A DNA stretch of 54,643 bases from Desulfofustis sp. (GCA_022340565.1 JAJDNR010000153.1:1-54643), one strand, 5' to 3'; positions 1 to 9,084 are shown, counted from the first letter of the stretch. Notes: generated by a model from the sequence alone, not told the origin. Made by a program: numbers and translations.

Positions 1-194
1 CCCCACCGGTCATTCGGGTCGCACCCGTCATCGAACTGGCCAAGCATGCAGGCCAGATTGAGATCGAGCACTTCACTGTCCACCCCGTTATCACGCAACG
101 TTCCGGCCAGTCTGGCAAGTCCGGCCGGAGGTTCGCAGGGCAGGGCGGCAGGCGGATTGACAAGCAGTATGCGTGGCGGTCTGGTCAAAATCAA
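1..194 (-). CDS. Partial B12-binding radical SAM-type protein (N-terminus only)
   Basis: The minus strand is open from a TTG at 194 to the window edge, about 64 codons, with a stop just upstream at 201-203. A GAGG at a suitable distance before the TTG could be its ribosome site. The reading begins with a beta-strand, then RILLVNPPAALPCEPPAGLA and a following stretch ending in VLDLNLACLLGQF. This order (ILLVNPP, a Pro-rich turn, PAGLARLAGTLR, then a strand with DLN) is what I know from the N-terminal cobalamin-binding domain of many B12-dependent radical SAM proteins. The radical SAM CxxxCxxC motif would lie outside the window, so the family is an inference. The gene diverges from the HIT gene, and the 160 bases between them should hold both promoters. 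Confidence 0.5.
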   Translation of the reverse strand, partial: MILTRPPRILLVNPPAALPCEPPAGLARLAGTLRDNGVDSEVLDLNLACMLGQFDDGCDPNDRW

Positions 195-357
195 GGCGCC
201 TCAGCGGTGATCTGTGTTCAACAGCAGTTCGGATTTCCCCGGAAATGATCGTGCAGATTAACAGCAGCCGCGAAATTGGACAAGAATTTGCACTTTCCAA
301 CACCTACTGACTGTTGTAAAAATATCGGAACGCCCACTTCAAGAAAGGAGACCCGTG

Positions 358-699
358 ATGAGCGACTGCCTGTTCTGTAAGATCATTAATGGAGACATTC
401 CGGCCGATACGATCTATGAAGACGATGAAGTCCTGGCATTCAGAGACATTGCCCCCCAGGCCCCGACCCATTTTCTGGTGATCCCCAAAAAGCACTACAA
501 CGACCTGGGCGAAATCGATGCCGACGATGACCGTCTGATCGGCAAGATCGTGCGCACCGGCGCTGAACTGGCGGCCAAGGAAGGGCTCGACAACGGTTAC
601 CGGGTTATTTTCAACAACGGCCCGGACGGCTGCCAGATCGTCTTCCACGTGCATATGCACATCCTCGGCGGCAGGAAGCTGAGAGGTCCCCTGGGATAG
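358..699 (+). CDS. hinT: HIT-family nucleotide hydrolase (HinT-like)
   Basis: A 113-residue protein of the histidine triad family, which hydrolyses nucleoside phosphoramidates and related adenylates in the cytoplasm. The N-terminus CLFCKIINGDIPADTIYEDD is the usual opening of HinT/PKCI proteins, and the active-site triad HVHMHILGG lies near the C-terminus, as expected. Length matches the family (110-120 residues). A GTG ATG pair begins at 355. I place the start at the ATG at 358 because AAGGAG at 345-350 is 7 bases away and homologues begin with MSDC or similar. The rmuC gene follows after 50 bases on the same strand, so it may be first in that operon. Confidence 0.93.
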   Translation: MSDCLFCKIINGDIPADTIYEDDEVLAFRDIAPQAPTHFLVIPKKHYNDLGEIDADDDRLIGKIVRTGAELAAKEGLDNGYRVIFNNGPDGCQIVFHVHMHILGGRKLRGPLG

Positions 700-749
700 C
701 CGGTTAATCAACCTCGGAGCCGCCATGGGCTCTGTTTCAGCTGATCTGA

Positions 750-2000
750 ATGAATTTTGGGGATACCCTGCACGCGCTCCTGAAACCGCTGGCCATCAGC
801 CAGTTCCTGCCCCTGCTGTGGGTCGGTCTCGGCATGCTGCTCTGCCTTTTCTTGATGATCCCGGCAGTCATCAGGTGGAAAGGACGCTACCGCGCGTTGC
901 TCGTCGAGCATCGCGCGTACCGGCAGCAGGTTGGGATTGAATCCCGCCTCAGGGAAGAACAGGCCGGTCAGATCCGCAAAGCCGGCGACGAGATGCGGCT
1001 GCAGTTCAGACAGCTCGCCCAGGAGATATTCGAGGAAAAAAGTATCAGCCTCACCCGCCAGAACAATGAGACGCTCGATTATCTGCTCGCACCGTACCGG
1101 GAGCAGCTGACCTCCTTCAGGAACCGGCTGGATACGATCTTTCTCGAAGAGTCGCGGGATCACTCAGCGCTGAAACAGGAACTCCTGCAGTTGCGGGATC
1201 TGAACCAGCGCATCAACGAGGAAGCCGCCCATCTGGCCCGGACCATATCCGGAGACAACAAACTCCAGGGAAGCTGGGGTGAACTGGTGCTGGAGCGGCT
1301 GCTCGAGCAGTCCGGTCTGCGCAGGGGGCATGAATACGAGACCCAATCGGGGTTCAGGGACGACCAGAACCGGCTGCTCAAACCGGACGTGATCCTCCAT
1401 CTTCCCGACCACAAGGACGTGGTGATCGACTCGAAGGTGTCGCTGGTGAGCTGGTCGCGCTACATCGGCGCGGACAATGACGAGCATCGAAGCGAGGCCC
1501 TGAGGGAGCATATCCGCTCGATCCGCAGCCACCTCCGGTCGCTGGGAAGAAAGGACTACAGCGCCCTCAGCTCCATCCGCACGCTTGATTTCGTGCTGAT
1601 GTTCATCCCCATGGATCAGGCCTTTACAGCGGCAATCCAGGAGGAACAGAAGCTGATCGATGAGATGTACGCGCGCAAAGTGATCATCGTTACCCCGACC
1701 ACCCTGTTGGCAACCCTGAAGATGGTCGCCTATTTCTGGCGCAATGAGAACCAGAGCCGCAACGCATTGGAAATAGCAGAACGCGCCGGCTCGCTCTATG
1801 ACAAACTGCGCGGTTTCGTCAAGGACATGGAAAAGCTCGGGGCGCAAATCGACAGTTGCAAAGATTCCTACGATAAGGCTATAAACAAGCTCAGCACCGG
1901 GCGAGGCAATCTGCTGTCGCAGGCCGCGCGGTTTCCGGAGCTGGGGGTCAAGGTGAGAGAAGAACTCGACAGCCAGATGGTCGAAAAATACGAAGCATAA
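750..2000 (+). CDS. rmuC: DNA recombination protein RmuC homologue
   Basis: A 416-residue RmuC-family protein. The family limits rearrangements at inverted repeats and has a PD-(D/E)XK nuclease-like core, although the biochemical role is not settled. An N-terminal membrane helix (about residues 18-40) is followed by a charged coiled-coil region to about residue 150. The conserved block NKLQGSWGELVLERLLEQSG comes next, then PDVILHLPDHKDVVIDSKVS, which carries the nuclease-like Asp and Asp-x-Lys. The C-terminal part has VTPTTLLATLKMVAYFWRNE, also typical. No good ribosome site precedes the ATG at 750. The MltF-like gene begins 14 bases after its stop, so the two are probably co-transcribed. Confidence 0.92.
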   Translation: MNFGDTLHALLKPLAISQFLPLLWVGLGMLLCLFLMIPAVIRWKGRYRALLVEHRAYRQQVGIESRLREEQAGQIRKAGDEMRLQFRQLAQEIFEEKSISLTRQNNETLDYLLAPYREQLTSFRNRLDTIFLEESRDHSALKQELLQLRDLNQRINEEAAHLARTISGDNKLQGSWGELVLERLLEQSGLRRGHEYETQSGFRDDQNRLLKPDVILHLPDHKDVVIDSKVSLVSWSRYIGADNDEHRSEALREHIRSIRSHLRSLGRKDYSALSSIRTLDFVLMFIPMDQAFTAAIQEEQKLIDEMYARKVIIVTPTTLLATLKMVAYFWRNENQSRNALEIAERAGSLYDKLRGFVKDMEKLGAQIDSCKDSYDKAINKLSTGRGNLLSQAARFPELGVKVREELDSQMVEKYEA

Positions 2001-2014
2001 GGGTAACATTTGTT

Positions 2015-3496
2015 ATGAACGCTCGATTAAAAATCGCTTTATTGTTTTCAGTCCTGGGCCTTTCATTTTTCAGCACAAGCACGGCCATCGCCGAGGAGCC
2101 GCAGGAGAACCAGGAGGCCATGGACTTCCGCCTGGTTCATCAGACTTTCAACGGCGACATCGATGAGATGGCAAAAAAACGGCTGATCAGAGTGCTGATC
2201 CCCTACTCAAAAACCTTTTTCTTCTTCGACGGAGCCGAGCCTCGCGGCGCCAGCTACGACCTGAGCAGGGAATTCGAGACCTTTATCAACGAGAAGTTCA
2301 AGACGAAAACCCTGAAGATCAATGTCCTCGCGATTCCAACCGCGAGAAAGAACCTGTTCCCGTATCTTGAACAGGGCCTGGGCGACATCGCCATCGGCAA
2401 CCTCACCATTACCGACGAGCGAACCCGCTCTGCCGCCTTCTCGGACCCCATAGCAAAAGATGTGAGCGAAATCCTCGTCAGCTCAGAGGGCGCCGACCCG
2501 GTCAACTCGATTTTCGACCTTGCCGGCAAGAAGGTGCACGCCCGCAGATCGAGCAGTTACTATGAGAGCCTCGCCAATCTGAACAAGACCCTGAAGTCGA
2601 TGAACAAGCCGGAGATCCAGATCATCGAGGCAAACGACAGCCTCGAAGACGAAGACCTTCTCGAGATGGTCAACGCCGGCCTGATCCGGTACATGGTGAT
2701 CGACAGCCACAAGGGCGAATTCTGGGCCCAGGTACTGGATAAGATCACGCTGCATCCGGACATAAAATTCCGCACCGGCGGCCAGATCGCCTGGGCAATG
2801 AGGAAAAACGCCCCGGGTCTGGCCAAATATGTCAACGAATTCGTTGCTCTGCACAAACAGGGAACGCTGCTCGGCAATATCCTGATCAAAAAGTACCTGA
2901 AAAACACCTCCTACATCGACGGCTCGATCTACAGCGAGCACCTGGAGCGATTCAAACTCACGGTCAGGATCTTCGAGAAATACGGCGCCCAGTACCGCTT
3001 CGATCATCTGATGCTTGCCGCCCTCGCCTACCAGGAGTCGAAACTCGACCAGAGTCTCAAAAGCCGCGTCGGCGCTGTCGGGGTCATGCAGATCCTCCCG
3101 TCTACTGCCAAGGACAAGAATGTCGGCATTCCCGACATCAAAGATCTCGACCCCAATATCCACGCCGGAACCAAGTATCTGCGCTTCATGGCGGACAGCT
3201 ATTTCGCAAACGAACCGGAGCTCGACGACCTCAACCGGACGCTGTTCTCGTTCGCCTCCTATAACGCAGGCCCCGCAAAGGTGGCAAGTCTCCGCAAGGA
3301 AGCCGCAGAGATGGGGCTGGACCCCAATGTCTGGTTCGCCAATGTCGAGGTGGTTGCCGCCAAGCGCATTGGCCGGGAAACCGTTCAGTATGTCAGCAAT
3401 ATCATGAAATATTACGTTGCCTACAAGCTGCTGGAAGATAAGATGGAGATCGAAGACCCGGTTCATCTGACCGCTTCCGGGAAAAAGAAAAAATAA
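2015..3496 (+). CDS. mltF: MltF-like membrane-associated lytic transglycosylase with binding-protein domain
   Basis: 493 residues with a signal peptide (hydrophobic residues 6-24). After it comes a periplasmic solute-binding domain of the SBP_bac_3 type (about 50-290, including GDIAIGNLTITDERTRSAAF) and then a lytic transglycosylase (SLT) domain (about 305-440). The SLT domain shows AYQESKLDQ, with the expected catalytic Glu at 341, then GVMQILPSTAKD and FASYNAGPAKV, all standard for family 1 transglycosylases that cleave peptidoglycan to anhydro-muropeptides. Domain order and length match MltF. It lies between rmuC and the acyl-ligase gene with short gaps. The sensory binding-protein domain is noteworthy because an amino-acid ABC transporter lies downstream, but no functional link is shown. 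Confidence 0.92.
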   Translation: MNARLKIALLFSVLGLSFFSTSTAIAEEPQENQEAMDFRLVHQTFNGDIDEMAKKRLIRVLIPYSKTFFFFDGAEPRGASYDLSREFETFINEKFKTKTLKINVLAIPTARKNLFPYLEQGLGDIAIGNLTITDERTRSAAFSDPIAKDVSEILVSSEGADPVNSIFDLAGKKVHARRSSSYYESLANLNKTLKSMNKPEIQIIEANDSLEDEDLLEMVNAGLIRYMVIDSHKGEFWAQVLDKITLHPDIKFRTGGQIAWAMRKNAPGLAKYVNEFVALHKQGTLLGNILIKKYLKNTSYIDGSIYSEHLERFKLTVRIFEKYGAQYRFDHLMLAALAYQESKLDQSLKSRVGAVGVMQILPSTAKDKNVGIPDIKDLDPNIHAGTKYLRFMADSYFANEPELDDLNRTLFSFASYNAGPAKVASLRKEAAEMGLDPNVWFANVEVVAAKRIGRETVQYVSNIMKYYVAYKLLEDKMEIEDPVHLTASGKKKK

Positions 3497-3547
3497 CGGT
3501 TGCCTGAAATATCGGGTTTCCGAGGTACCCGAGATGAGGAGGTCATT

Positions 3548-5080
3548 GTGCTGCTCCACCATCACTTTATCGACGTCGCCAAAACCTTCGGGGACAAGCT
3601 TGCGATCAATGATTTCACCACCAACCGGAAGCTGACCTACCACCGGACGCTGCTCGCATCGATCCTGCTCGCATCGATATTCAAGAAGTTTGACCGCGGT
3701 TTCATCGGCATCATGCTGCCCACGTCGGCAGGCTGCATCCTCGCCAAAATAGCAGCCTTGATGTGCGGCCGCACGCCGGTGATGATCAACTATTCCACCG
3801 GCGCCGACCAGAATGCCAGATACGCCCAGAAGAAATGCGGTTTCACCACCATCATCACGTCCAAGGCGCTGCTCGAAAAAATCGAGTGCCCGTATGTGGA
3901 CGGCATGGTCTATCTCGAAGATATCATGGAATCGTTGAGCGGCCTGCAGAAGCTCAAGGCCGCGCTCATCTCGAAACTGCCTGCGGCGGTGATTAAATTC
4001 ATCGTCCACAAGGGCAGGGAAACGGATGTGGCCGTCATTCTTTTTACCAGCGGCAGCGAGAAAGACCCCAAGGCGGTGCAGCTCAGTCATAAAAATATCA
4101 TGGCCAATATCGTCTCCTGCTCGCAATGCTTCGCGTTCAGCGCGGACGATGTATTCCTGTCGACGCTGCCGTACTTTCATGTGTTCGGACTGACCGTCAA
4201 TTTCTGGATACCGATCTACCACGGGGCCCGCATCCTGACCTATGCGAATCCGCTCGATTACCGCAAGATATGCGAAATCTGCAGGGACAACGGTGCCACC
4301 CTGCTGATCGGCACTCCAGCGTTTTTCTGGGGCTATCTGCGCAAATCGGAGAAGGGCGACTTTGCTTCCCTGCGCATCGCCCTAGTCGGCGCAGACAAGT
4401 GTCCGGAGCCACTGCGCGAGGCCTTTCAGGAGAAGCACGAGATGCCGTTGTACGAGGGCTACGGCGCCACCGAGTGCGCCCCCGTCATCTCCACCAATGT
4501 TCCCGAATTCAACCGCCCCGGCAGCGTCGGCAAGCCGATCCCGGGCGTCCAGGTGCGGATCGAGCATTACGCGACCGGTGAAGAATGTCCCCCGGGCGAA
4601 GACGGCAGGATTCTCGTCAAGGGCGACAATGTGATGATGGGCTATTACGACGATTTCGAACAGACCTCGCTGCATATGAGGGGCGGCTGGTACGACACCG
4701 GGGATATGGGCAACATAGACGATGACGGCTATCTCTGGCATGTCGGCCGGGTGAAGCGGTTCGTGAAGATCGGCGGCGAAATGGTGTCATTGGTCAAAAT
4801 CGAGTCGATCCTCGAAAAGCTCATTCCCGAGGATGTGCAGTGCTGCGTCGTGGAGATACCGGACTCCACCAAGGGAGCCCGTATCGTCGCAGTGACAACG
4901 CAGCAGATCGAAGAGAAACCGGTCCTCAAGAAATTGGCCGAGCAGTTGCCTAAAATCGCCTTGCCGAAGCAGTTCCTGGTCATCGAGGATGTACCGAAAA
5001 TGGGCAGCGGCAAACTGGATTTCCGCAGTCTGACCAACATCGTCAAGGAAATCTACGCCGACGACAAGAAGAAGAAATGA
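3548..5080 (+). CDS. AMP-forming acyl-CoA/acyl-ACP synthetase-like ligase
   Basis: A member of the ANL (AMP-binding) superfamily, which activates a carboxylic acid as an acyl-adenylate and passes it to CoA or an acyl-carrier protein. Visible motifs are the ATP-binding loop ILFTSGSEKDPKAVQLSH, the A5-type YEGYGATECAPVISTN, the hinge-region DTGDMGNIDDDGYLWHVGR, and the C-terminal MGSGKLDFRSL with the catalytic Lys. It resembles the synthetase half of Aas (acyl-ACP synthetase/acyl-glycerophosphoethanolamine acyltransferase) and has no acyltransferase domain. The frame is open from a TTG at 3500, but GAGGAGG at 3536-3542 sits 5 bases before the GTG at 3548, which I take as the start (510 residues). 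Its TGA overlaps the ATG of the next permease by 4 bases, so translation is probably coupled. A 14-base direct repeat at 3650-3678 encodes LLASILLASI. Confidence 0.85.
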   Translation: MLLHHHFIDVAKTFGDKLAINDFTTNRKLTYHRTLLASILLASIFKKFDRGFIGIMLPTSAGCILAKIAALMCGRTPVMINYSTGADQNARYAQKKCGFTTIITSKALLEKIECPYVDGMVYLEDIMESLSGLQKLKAALISKLPAAVIKFIVHKGRETDVAVILFTSGSEKDPKAVQLSHKNIMANIVSCSQCFAFSADDVFLSTLPYFHVFGLTVNFWIPIYHGARILTYANPLDYRKICEICRDNGATLLIGTPAFFWGYLRKSEKGDFASLRIALVGADKCPEPLREAFQEKHEMPLYEGYGATECAPVISTNVPEFNRPGSVGKPIPGVQVRIEHYATGEECPPGEDGRILVKGDNVMMGYYDDFEQTSLHMRGGWYDTGDMGNIDDDGYLWHVGRVKRFVKIGGEMVSLVKIESILEKLIPEDVQCCVVEIPDSTKGARIVAVTTQQIEEKPVLKKLAEQLPKIALPKQFLVIEDVPKMGSGKLDFRSLTNIVKEIYADDKKKK

Positions 5081-5898
5081 GTGGTGCGGCCGGTTTGAAA
5101 CCTGAGAAAACTTCAAACCGGGGGATGCTGCGTTCTCCTCTCGTCGATATCGTCCAGTTTCTGGTTCTGCTGCTGATCATCGGCTATCTCTTTTCACGCG
5201 GAGAGGCAAACCTCGGCTACAACTGGCAGTGGTACCAGGTCCCTCCCTTTATCATGAGAAGCGTCGATGGCGGGCTGCAGGCTGGACCGCTGCTGCTCGG
5301 CCTCGGCATCACCCTGAAAATTTCCGCAATCAGCCTGCTCTGCGCGTTTCCGATCGGGCTGATCACCGCGGTGCTGCGGCTGTCCGACCTGACCATGGGC
5401 AGATTCCTGGCCCGCGGCTACCTGGAGACCGTCCGCAACACCCCGCTGCTGATCCAGATCTTTTTTATCTACTTCGTCCTTGGTCCGGTTCTGGGACTCG
5501 ATCGTTTCCCCGCGGCGGTTCTGGCCCTGAGCCTCTTCGAAGGAGCTTACGCCTCGGAGATATTCAGGTCCGGTATCCTGTCGGTGGATCAGGGACAGAT
5601 CGAGGCAGCCGCCAGCCTCGGCCTCAGCAGATTCAATACCTTCAGGCTGATCGTGCTGCCCCAGGCCATTCGCACCATCCTGCCGCCGCTCACCAGCCAG
5701 GCGATCTCCCTGATCAAGGACTCGGCCCTGGTGTCGACCATCGCGATCTATGATTTGACCATGCAGGCCCAGGCCCTGATCTCCGAAACCTTTCTGACCT
5801 TCGAGATCTGGTTCACCGTTGCGATTCTCTACCTGGTGATTACAATTACTCTGTCTTTGTGCGTGGCATACCTCGAGAAACGGCTCAAACGCTATTGA
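5077..5898 (+). CDS. Polar amino-acid ABC transporter permease (HisM/GlnP family)
   Basis: 273-residue inner-membrane permease of the polar amino-acid uptake family. It has a membrane helix at about 24-42 and a BPD_transp_1 domain from about 65. Recognisable landmarks are RGYLETVRNTPLLIQIFFIY, the EAA loop region EAAASLGLSRFNTFRLIVLP followed by QAIRTILPPLTSQAISLIKD, and SALVSTIAIYDLTMQAQ. The EAA loop normally docks on the ATPase subunit. The gene overlaps the ligase gene by 4 bases (ATGA). It is followed by the binding protein and a second permease, so the two permeases probably form a heterodimer. No ATP-binding subunit gene is seen in the window. Confidence 0.93.
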   Translation: MSGAAGLKPEKTSNRGMLRSPLVDIVQFLVLLLIIGYLFSRGEANLGYNWQWYQVPPFIMRSVDGGLQAGPLLLGLGITLKISAISLLCAFPIGLITAVLRLSDLTMGRFLARGYLETVRNTPLLIQIFFIYFVLGPVLGLDRFPAAVLALSLFEGAYASEIFRSGILSVDQGQIEAAASLGLSRFNTFRLIVLPQAIRTILPPLTSQAISLIKDSALVSTIAIYDLTMQAQALISETFLTFEIWFTVAILYLVITITLSLCVAYLEKRLKRY

Positions 5899-5954
5899 TT
5901 TTTCACTCACTACCGGGTGCCAACACCCGCAATTCTTGTACGGGAGGAATAATA

Positions 5955-6779
5955 ATGATTCGCAGAGCTTTTCCCTGGCTGCTGGTTGCAGCTGTTATGT
6001 TCACCGCGGTGAGCGGCTTCAGCGCATCGATTCAGCAGGAACTCGCCCAGAACTCGGTCATCGAAACGATCCTGCAGCGCGGTGCGCTGAGGGTCGGCAT
6101 GGATACCTTTCAGCCCTGGGCGATGAAGGATAAGAACGGCGAATTCATCGGCTTCGAGATCGATGTCGCCCGGCGGCTCGCCGAAGACATGGGGGTCAAG
6201 GTCGAGTTCGTACCCACTGCCTGGTCGGGCATCATCCCGGCGCTTCTGACCGGTAAATTCGATGTCATTATCGGCGGCATGGGCATTCTGCCGAAACGGG
6301 CACTCAAAGTTAATTTCACCCAGCCGTACGATTACTCGGGCATGTCCATCGTCGCCCACAAGCAACTCGCCGCCGGCTATGCATCGCTCGAGGACTTCAA
6401 CAAGCCGGACGTCCAGATAGCCGTGAAGTTGGGAACCACGGCGGTCATCGCCGCAAAAAAATATCTGCCGAAGGCTACCCTGCGCATGTTCGAAAACGAG
6501 ACCCAGACCTATCAGGAACTGAGAAACGGCAAGGTCCATGCGGTGGTCGGCTCAGCGCCACGCCCCGCTTACGAGGCGCTGACATACAAGGACACGCTGT
6601 TTCTGCCGCTCAGCGGAACCTTCACCAAGGAACCGATCGGGTTCGCGCTGCGCAAAGGCGACCCGGATGCGCTGGCCTTCTTCAATTCCTGGATAACCGG
6701 AGTTTCGCTCGAGGGCTGGCTGCAGGAACGCCACGATTACTGGTTCGAAACCCGCGACTGGGCCGGTCAGGTAGAATAA
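5955..6779 (+). CDS. Periplasmic amino-acid-binding protein of the ABC transporter
   Basis: A 274-residue extracytoplasmic solute-binding protein of family 3. The signal peptide is MIRRAFPWLLVAAVMF plus a short Ala-rich tail ending near residue 22. The mature part opens with ETILQRGALRVGMDTFQPW and FIGFEIDVARRLAEDMGVK, which are classical for glutamine, arginine and similar amino-acid receptors. The central GGMGILPKRALKVNFTQPY segment and the CDS length fit the family. The frame extends upstream to 5859, but GGGAGG at 5942-5947 before the ATG at 5955 fixes the start. The exact substrate cannot be read from sequence. It sits between two permease genes. Confidence 0.93.
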   Translation: MIRRAFPWLLVAAVMFTAVSGFSASIQQELAQNSVIETILQRGALRVGMDTFQPWAMKDKNGEFIGFEIDVARRLAEDMGVKVEFVPTAWSGIIPALLTGKFDVIIGGMGILPKRALKVNFTQPYDYSGMSIVAHKQLAAGYASLEDFNKPDVQIAVKLGTTAVIAAKKYLPKATLRMFENETQTYQELRNGKVHAVVGSAPRPAYEALTYKDTLFLPLSGTFTKEPIGFALRKGDPDALAFFNSWITGVSLEGWLQERHDYWFETRDWAGQVE

Positions 6780-6829
6780 CCCGCCGGCAGGCGCTGCCCT
6801 TAGCGGGCGGAGTCTGCCACACCCCGACC

Positions 6830-7723
6830 ATGACCAAGGGATCCCCATACCGGTTCTGGCTGAACCTGCTTCTGGCCGGAACGGCTGCCGGATTCGTCGG
6901 CTTTATCATCTACCGGCTGGTTTTCGCGCTCAACTATAACTGGAACTGGTCGGTCATCCCCACCTATCTGGTGCGCTTCGACGAACAGGCCGGACGATGG
7001 GTGCCCAACATCCTGCTCGAAGGCCTGTTCACTACCCTCAAGCTGAGCGCATGGGGCATGTTGATGGCTGGCGTCATCGGCCTGATCATGGGCGTGATCC
7101 GGGTATCCAGGCGGCTGTTCTTCAGGCTTTCCTCGAGAACCTACGTGGAGCTGATCCGCAACACCCCGCCGCTGGTGCTCATATTCATTTTCTATTTCTT
7201 TGTCAGCGACCAGCTGCTGCCGGCACTCGGGGCGGAAGCGCTGGTCCGCAGCCTGCCCGCCGAAAGGTCGACGTGGCTGTCGGTTCTCACCACCACTCCG
7301 GATCTTTTCATCGCCTTTCTATCGGGGGTCATAACCATCGGCATCTTCCAGTCCGCCTATATTACCGAGATCGTCAGAGCCGGTATCGAAGCGATCGAAG
7401 AAGGACAGTGGGATGCCTCCAAAGCGCTCGGCTTCACCTATTTCCAGCAGCTGCGGCTGGTCATCCTGCCCCAGGCGCTGCGCATCATGCTGCCGCCGCT
7501 CGCAAATGAGTTCATCAACACCATAAAGTACTCGTCCATCGTGTCGATCATCTCGATCCAGGAACTGACCTTCCAGGGCCTGCAGGTCATGTCGTCAACC
7601 CAGGTCACCATCGAAGTCTGGCTGACGATCACGCTGATGTATCTGATCATCTGCCTGAGCCTCTCATTGTTCGTCAATTACCTTGAACGGCGCTTGAACC
7701 CCTTGACGCCGCGACCGGTATGA
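6830..7723 (+). CDS. Second polar amino-acid ABC transporter permease
   Basis: 297-residue permease paralogous to the one at 5077-5898. It has an N-terminal helix (about 9-30), the segment LKLSAWGMLMAGVIGLIMGV, YVELIRNTPPLVLIFIFYFF, and the EAA loop DASKALGFTYFQQLRLVILP then QALRIMLPPLANEFINTIKY. The family inserts in the inner membrane as a dimer. Having two different permeases with one receptor suggests a HisQM- or GltJK-type heterodimer. The ribosome site before the ATG at 6830 is weak, so translation may depend on the upstream genes. Its TGA overlaps the ATG of the MFS gene by 4 bases. Confidence 0.92.
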   Translation: MTKGSPYRFWLNLLLAGTAAGFVGFIIYRLVFALNYNWNWSVIPTYLVRFDEQAGRWVPNILLEGLFTTLKLSAWGMLMAGVIGLIMGVIRVSRRLFFRLSSRTYVELIRNTPPLVLIFIFYFFVSDQLLPALGAEALVRSLPAERSTWLSVLTTTPDLFIAFLSGVITIGIFQSAYITEIVRAGIEAIEEGQWDASKALGFTYFQQLRLVILPQALRIMLPPLANEFINTIKYSSIVSIISIQELTFQGLQVMSSTQVTIEVWLTITLMYLIICLSLSLFVNYLERRLNPLTPRPV

Positions 7724-9084
7724 TCTTGCAGAACACATCACCATTCGCCATCCCCAACATCAGGCTGTTCATCGCCTTCAGGGTATTTTTCAACGCCCGG
7801 TTCTACTATCCGATTTTCACAATCCTGTTCCTGGACTACGGGCTGACCATCGAACAGTTCTCGATTCTCAATACGGTGTGGGCGATCACCATCGTCTGCG
7901 CCGAGGTTCCATCCGGCGCCCTGGCCGATCTGCTCGGCCGCAAGCGGCTGCTGGTGCTGACCTCTGTGCTGATGATCGCCGAGATGTCGATCATCGCGCT
8001 GGTGCCGGTCACCGACATGACCGTGGTGTTCTGGGCGTTTCTGATCAACCGGGTGCTGAGCGGCCTCGCCGAGGCCATGGCGAGCGGCGCCGACGAGGCG
8101 ATCGCCTACGACTCCCTCATTGAGCAGGGAAGTTCTGACTCCTGGCCACAGGTGCTCAGCGTGCAGATGAGAATTTCATCGCTGGCCGGTGTCATTTCGG
8201 CGACACTGGGCGCCCTGGTGTATGATCCCGCCATCGTCAACCGCGTCGTATCATGGTTCGGGTTAGACGGCTCCCTGACCCAGCAGGACTGCATGCGTTA
8301 TCCCGTCTTTCTGACCCTGGTGCTGGCGTTCGCAGCCTTAGGGGCCGCCACCAGGTTTCAGGAAAACCAGAAGAGGCCTGGTTTCGAGGACGAGCCGGTA
8401 TCTTTGAAAACGATCGGGCATGCCGCCATGCTCACGCTGCATGCCGGCAGATGGATACTGAAAACCCCGTTTGCGCTGGCGATCATTCTGTTCGGCATGC
8501 TCTATGACCATATCCTGCGTCTGATCATTACGCTGACCAGCCAGTATTTCAGACAGATAGCACTGCCCGAAGCCTCTTTCGGCATTATCGCCGGTTGTTT
8601 CACGATGCTGGGGCTGTTCATCCCCAGGCTCGCCGAACTCATGGTCAACCGGTTCCGGCCGGTCCACAACGCGGCGTGGCTGGCCCTGCTGACCCTGCTG
8701 ACCCTGCTCAGCCTCATTCCGTTTATCCCCTATGCCGGCGTGCTGCCGATGGCGATGGTCATGGTCGGGCTGCTGCTCACCCGCTTCTTCACCAGCCATT
8801 ACCTGAACAGGATCACGCCGTCGAATCAGCGAGCCACGGTGTTGAGTTTCAAGGGACTCGCCTACAATCTGGCCTACGGGATAATCGGTATTCTCTTTGC
8901 GGCGTTGATCGCCCACCTGCGGCAGGGCCTGGCCGTCGCCAATCCCGACTGGACCGACCAGCTTGTCGGGAACGAGGCGTTCAGGCAGTCATTTCTGTGG
9001 ATGCCCTGGTATTTCCTGGTGCTGATCGGAGCCATTGCCTTTTTCAGCACCCGCATCATGAGAAAACTGAAAACCGAGCCATAA
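7720..9084 (+). CDS. MFS transporter
   Basis: 454-residue major facilitator superfamily protein with about 12 hydrophobic segments. The loop between helices 2 and 3 reads VPSGALADLLGRKRLLVLTS, matching the MFS signature G-x-x-x-D-x-x-G-R-K/R. The following YPIFTILFLDYGLTIEQF and SGLAEAMASGADEAIAYDSL segments look like the subgroup of putative drug or metabolite exporters found in many anaerobes. The substrate is unknown. A short in-frame repeat (LTLLTLL near 8686-8709) lies in one helix. It is the last gene of the run that starts at 358 or 750 and overlaps the permease by 4 bases. The next gene, on the other strand, converges on it. Confidence 0.88.
   Translation: MILQNTSPFAIPNIRLFIAFRVFFNARFYYPIFTILFLDYGLTIEQFSILNTVWAITIVCAEVPSGALADLLGRKRLLVLTSVLMIAEMSIIALVPVTDMTVVFWAFLINRVLSGLAEAMASGADEAIAYDSLIEQGSSDSWPQVLSVQMRISSLAGVISATLGALVYDPAIVNRVVSWFGLDGSLTQQDCMRYPVFLTLVLAFAALGAATRFQENQKRPGFEDEPVSLKTIGHAAMLTLHAGRWILKTPFALAIILFGMLYDHILRLIITLTSQYFRQIALPEASFGIIAGCFTMLGLFIPRLAELMVNRFRPVHNAAWLALLTLLTLLSLIPFIPYAGVLPMAMVMVGLLLTRFFTSHYLNRITPSNQRATVLSFKGLAYNLAYGIIGILFAALIAHLRQGLAVANPDWTDQLVGNEAFRQSFLWMPWYFLVLIGAIAFFSTRIMRKLKTEP

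Noticed and set aside
3650-3678. 14-base direct repeat in the ligase gene as an insertion scar
   Set aside because: It encodes an in-frame LLAS/I repeat within a helix and is easily explained by a small tandem duplication.
2483-4222. Long minus-strand open frame of 579 codons over mltF and the ligase gene
   Set aside because: It is a shadow of high-GC coding sequence on the plus strand, has no family resemblance, and both plus-strand genes are unmistakable.
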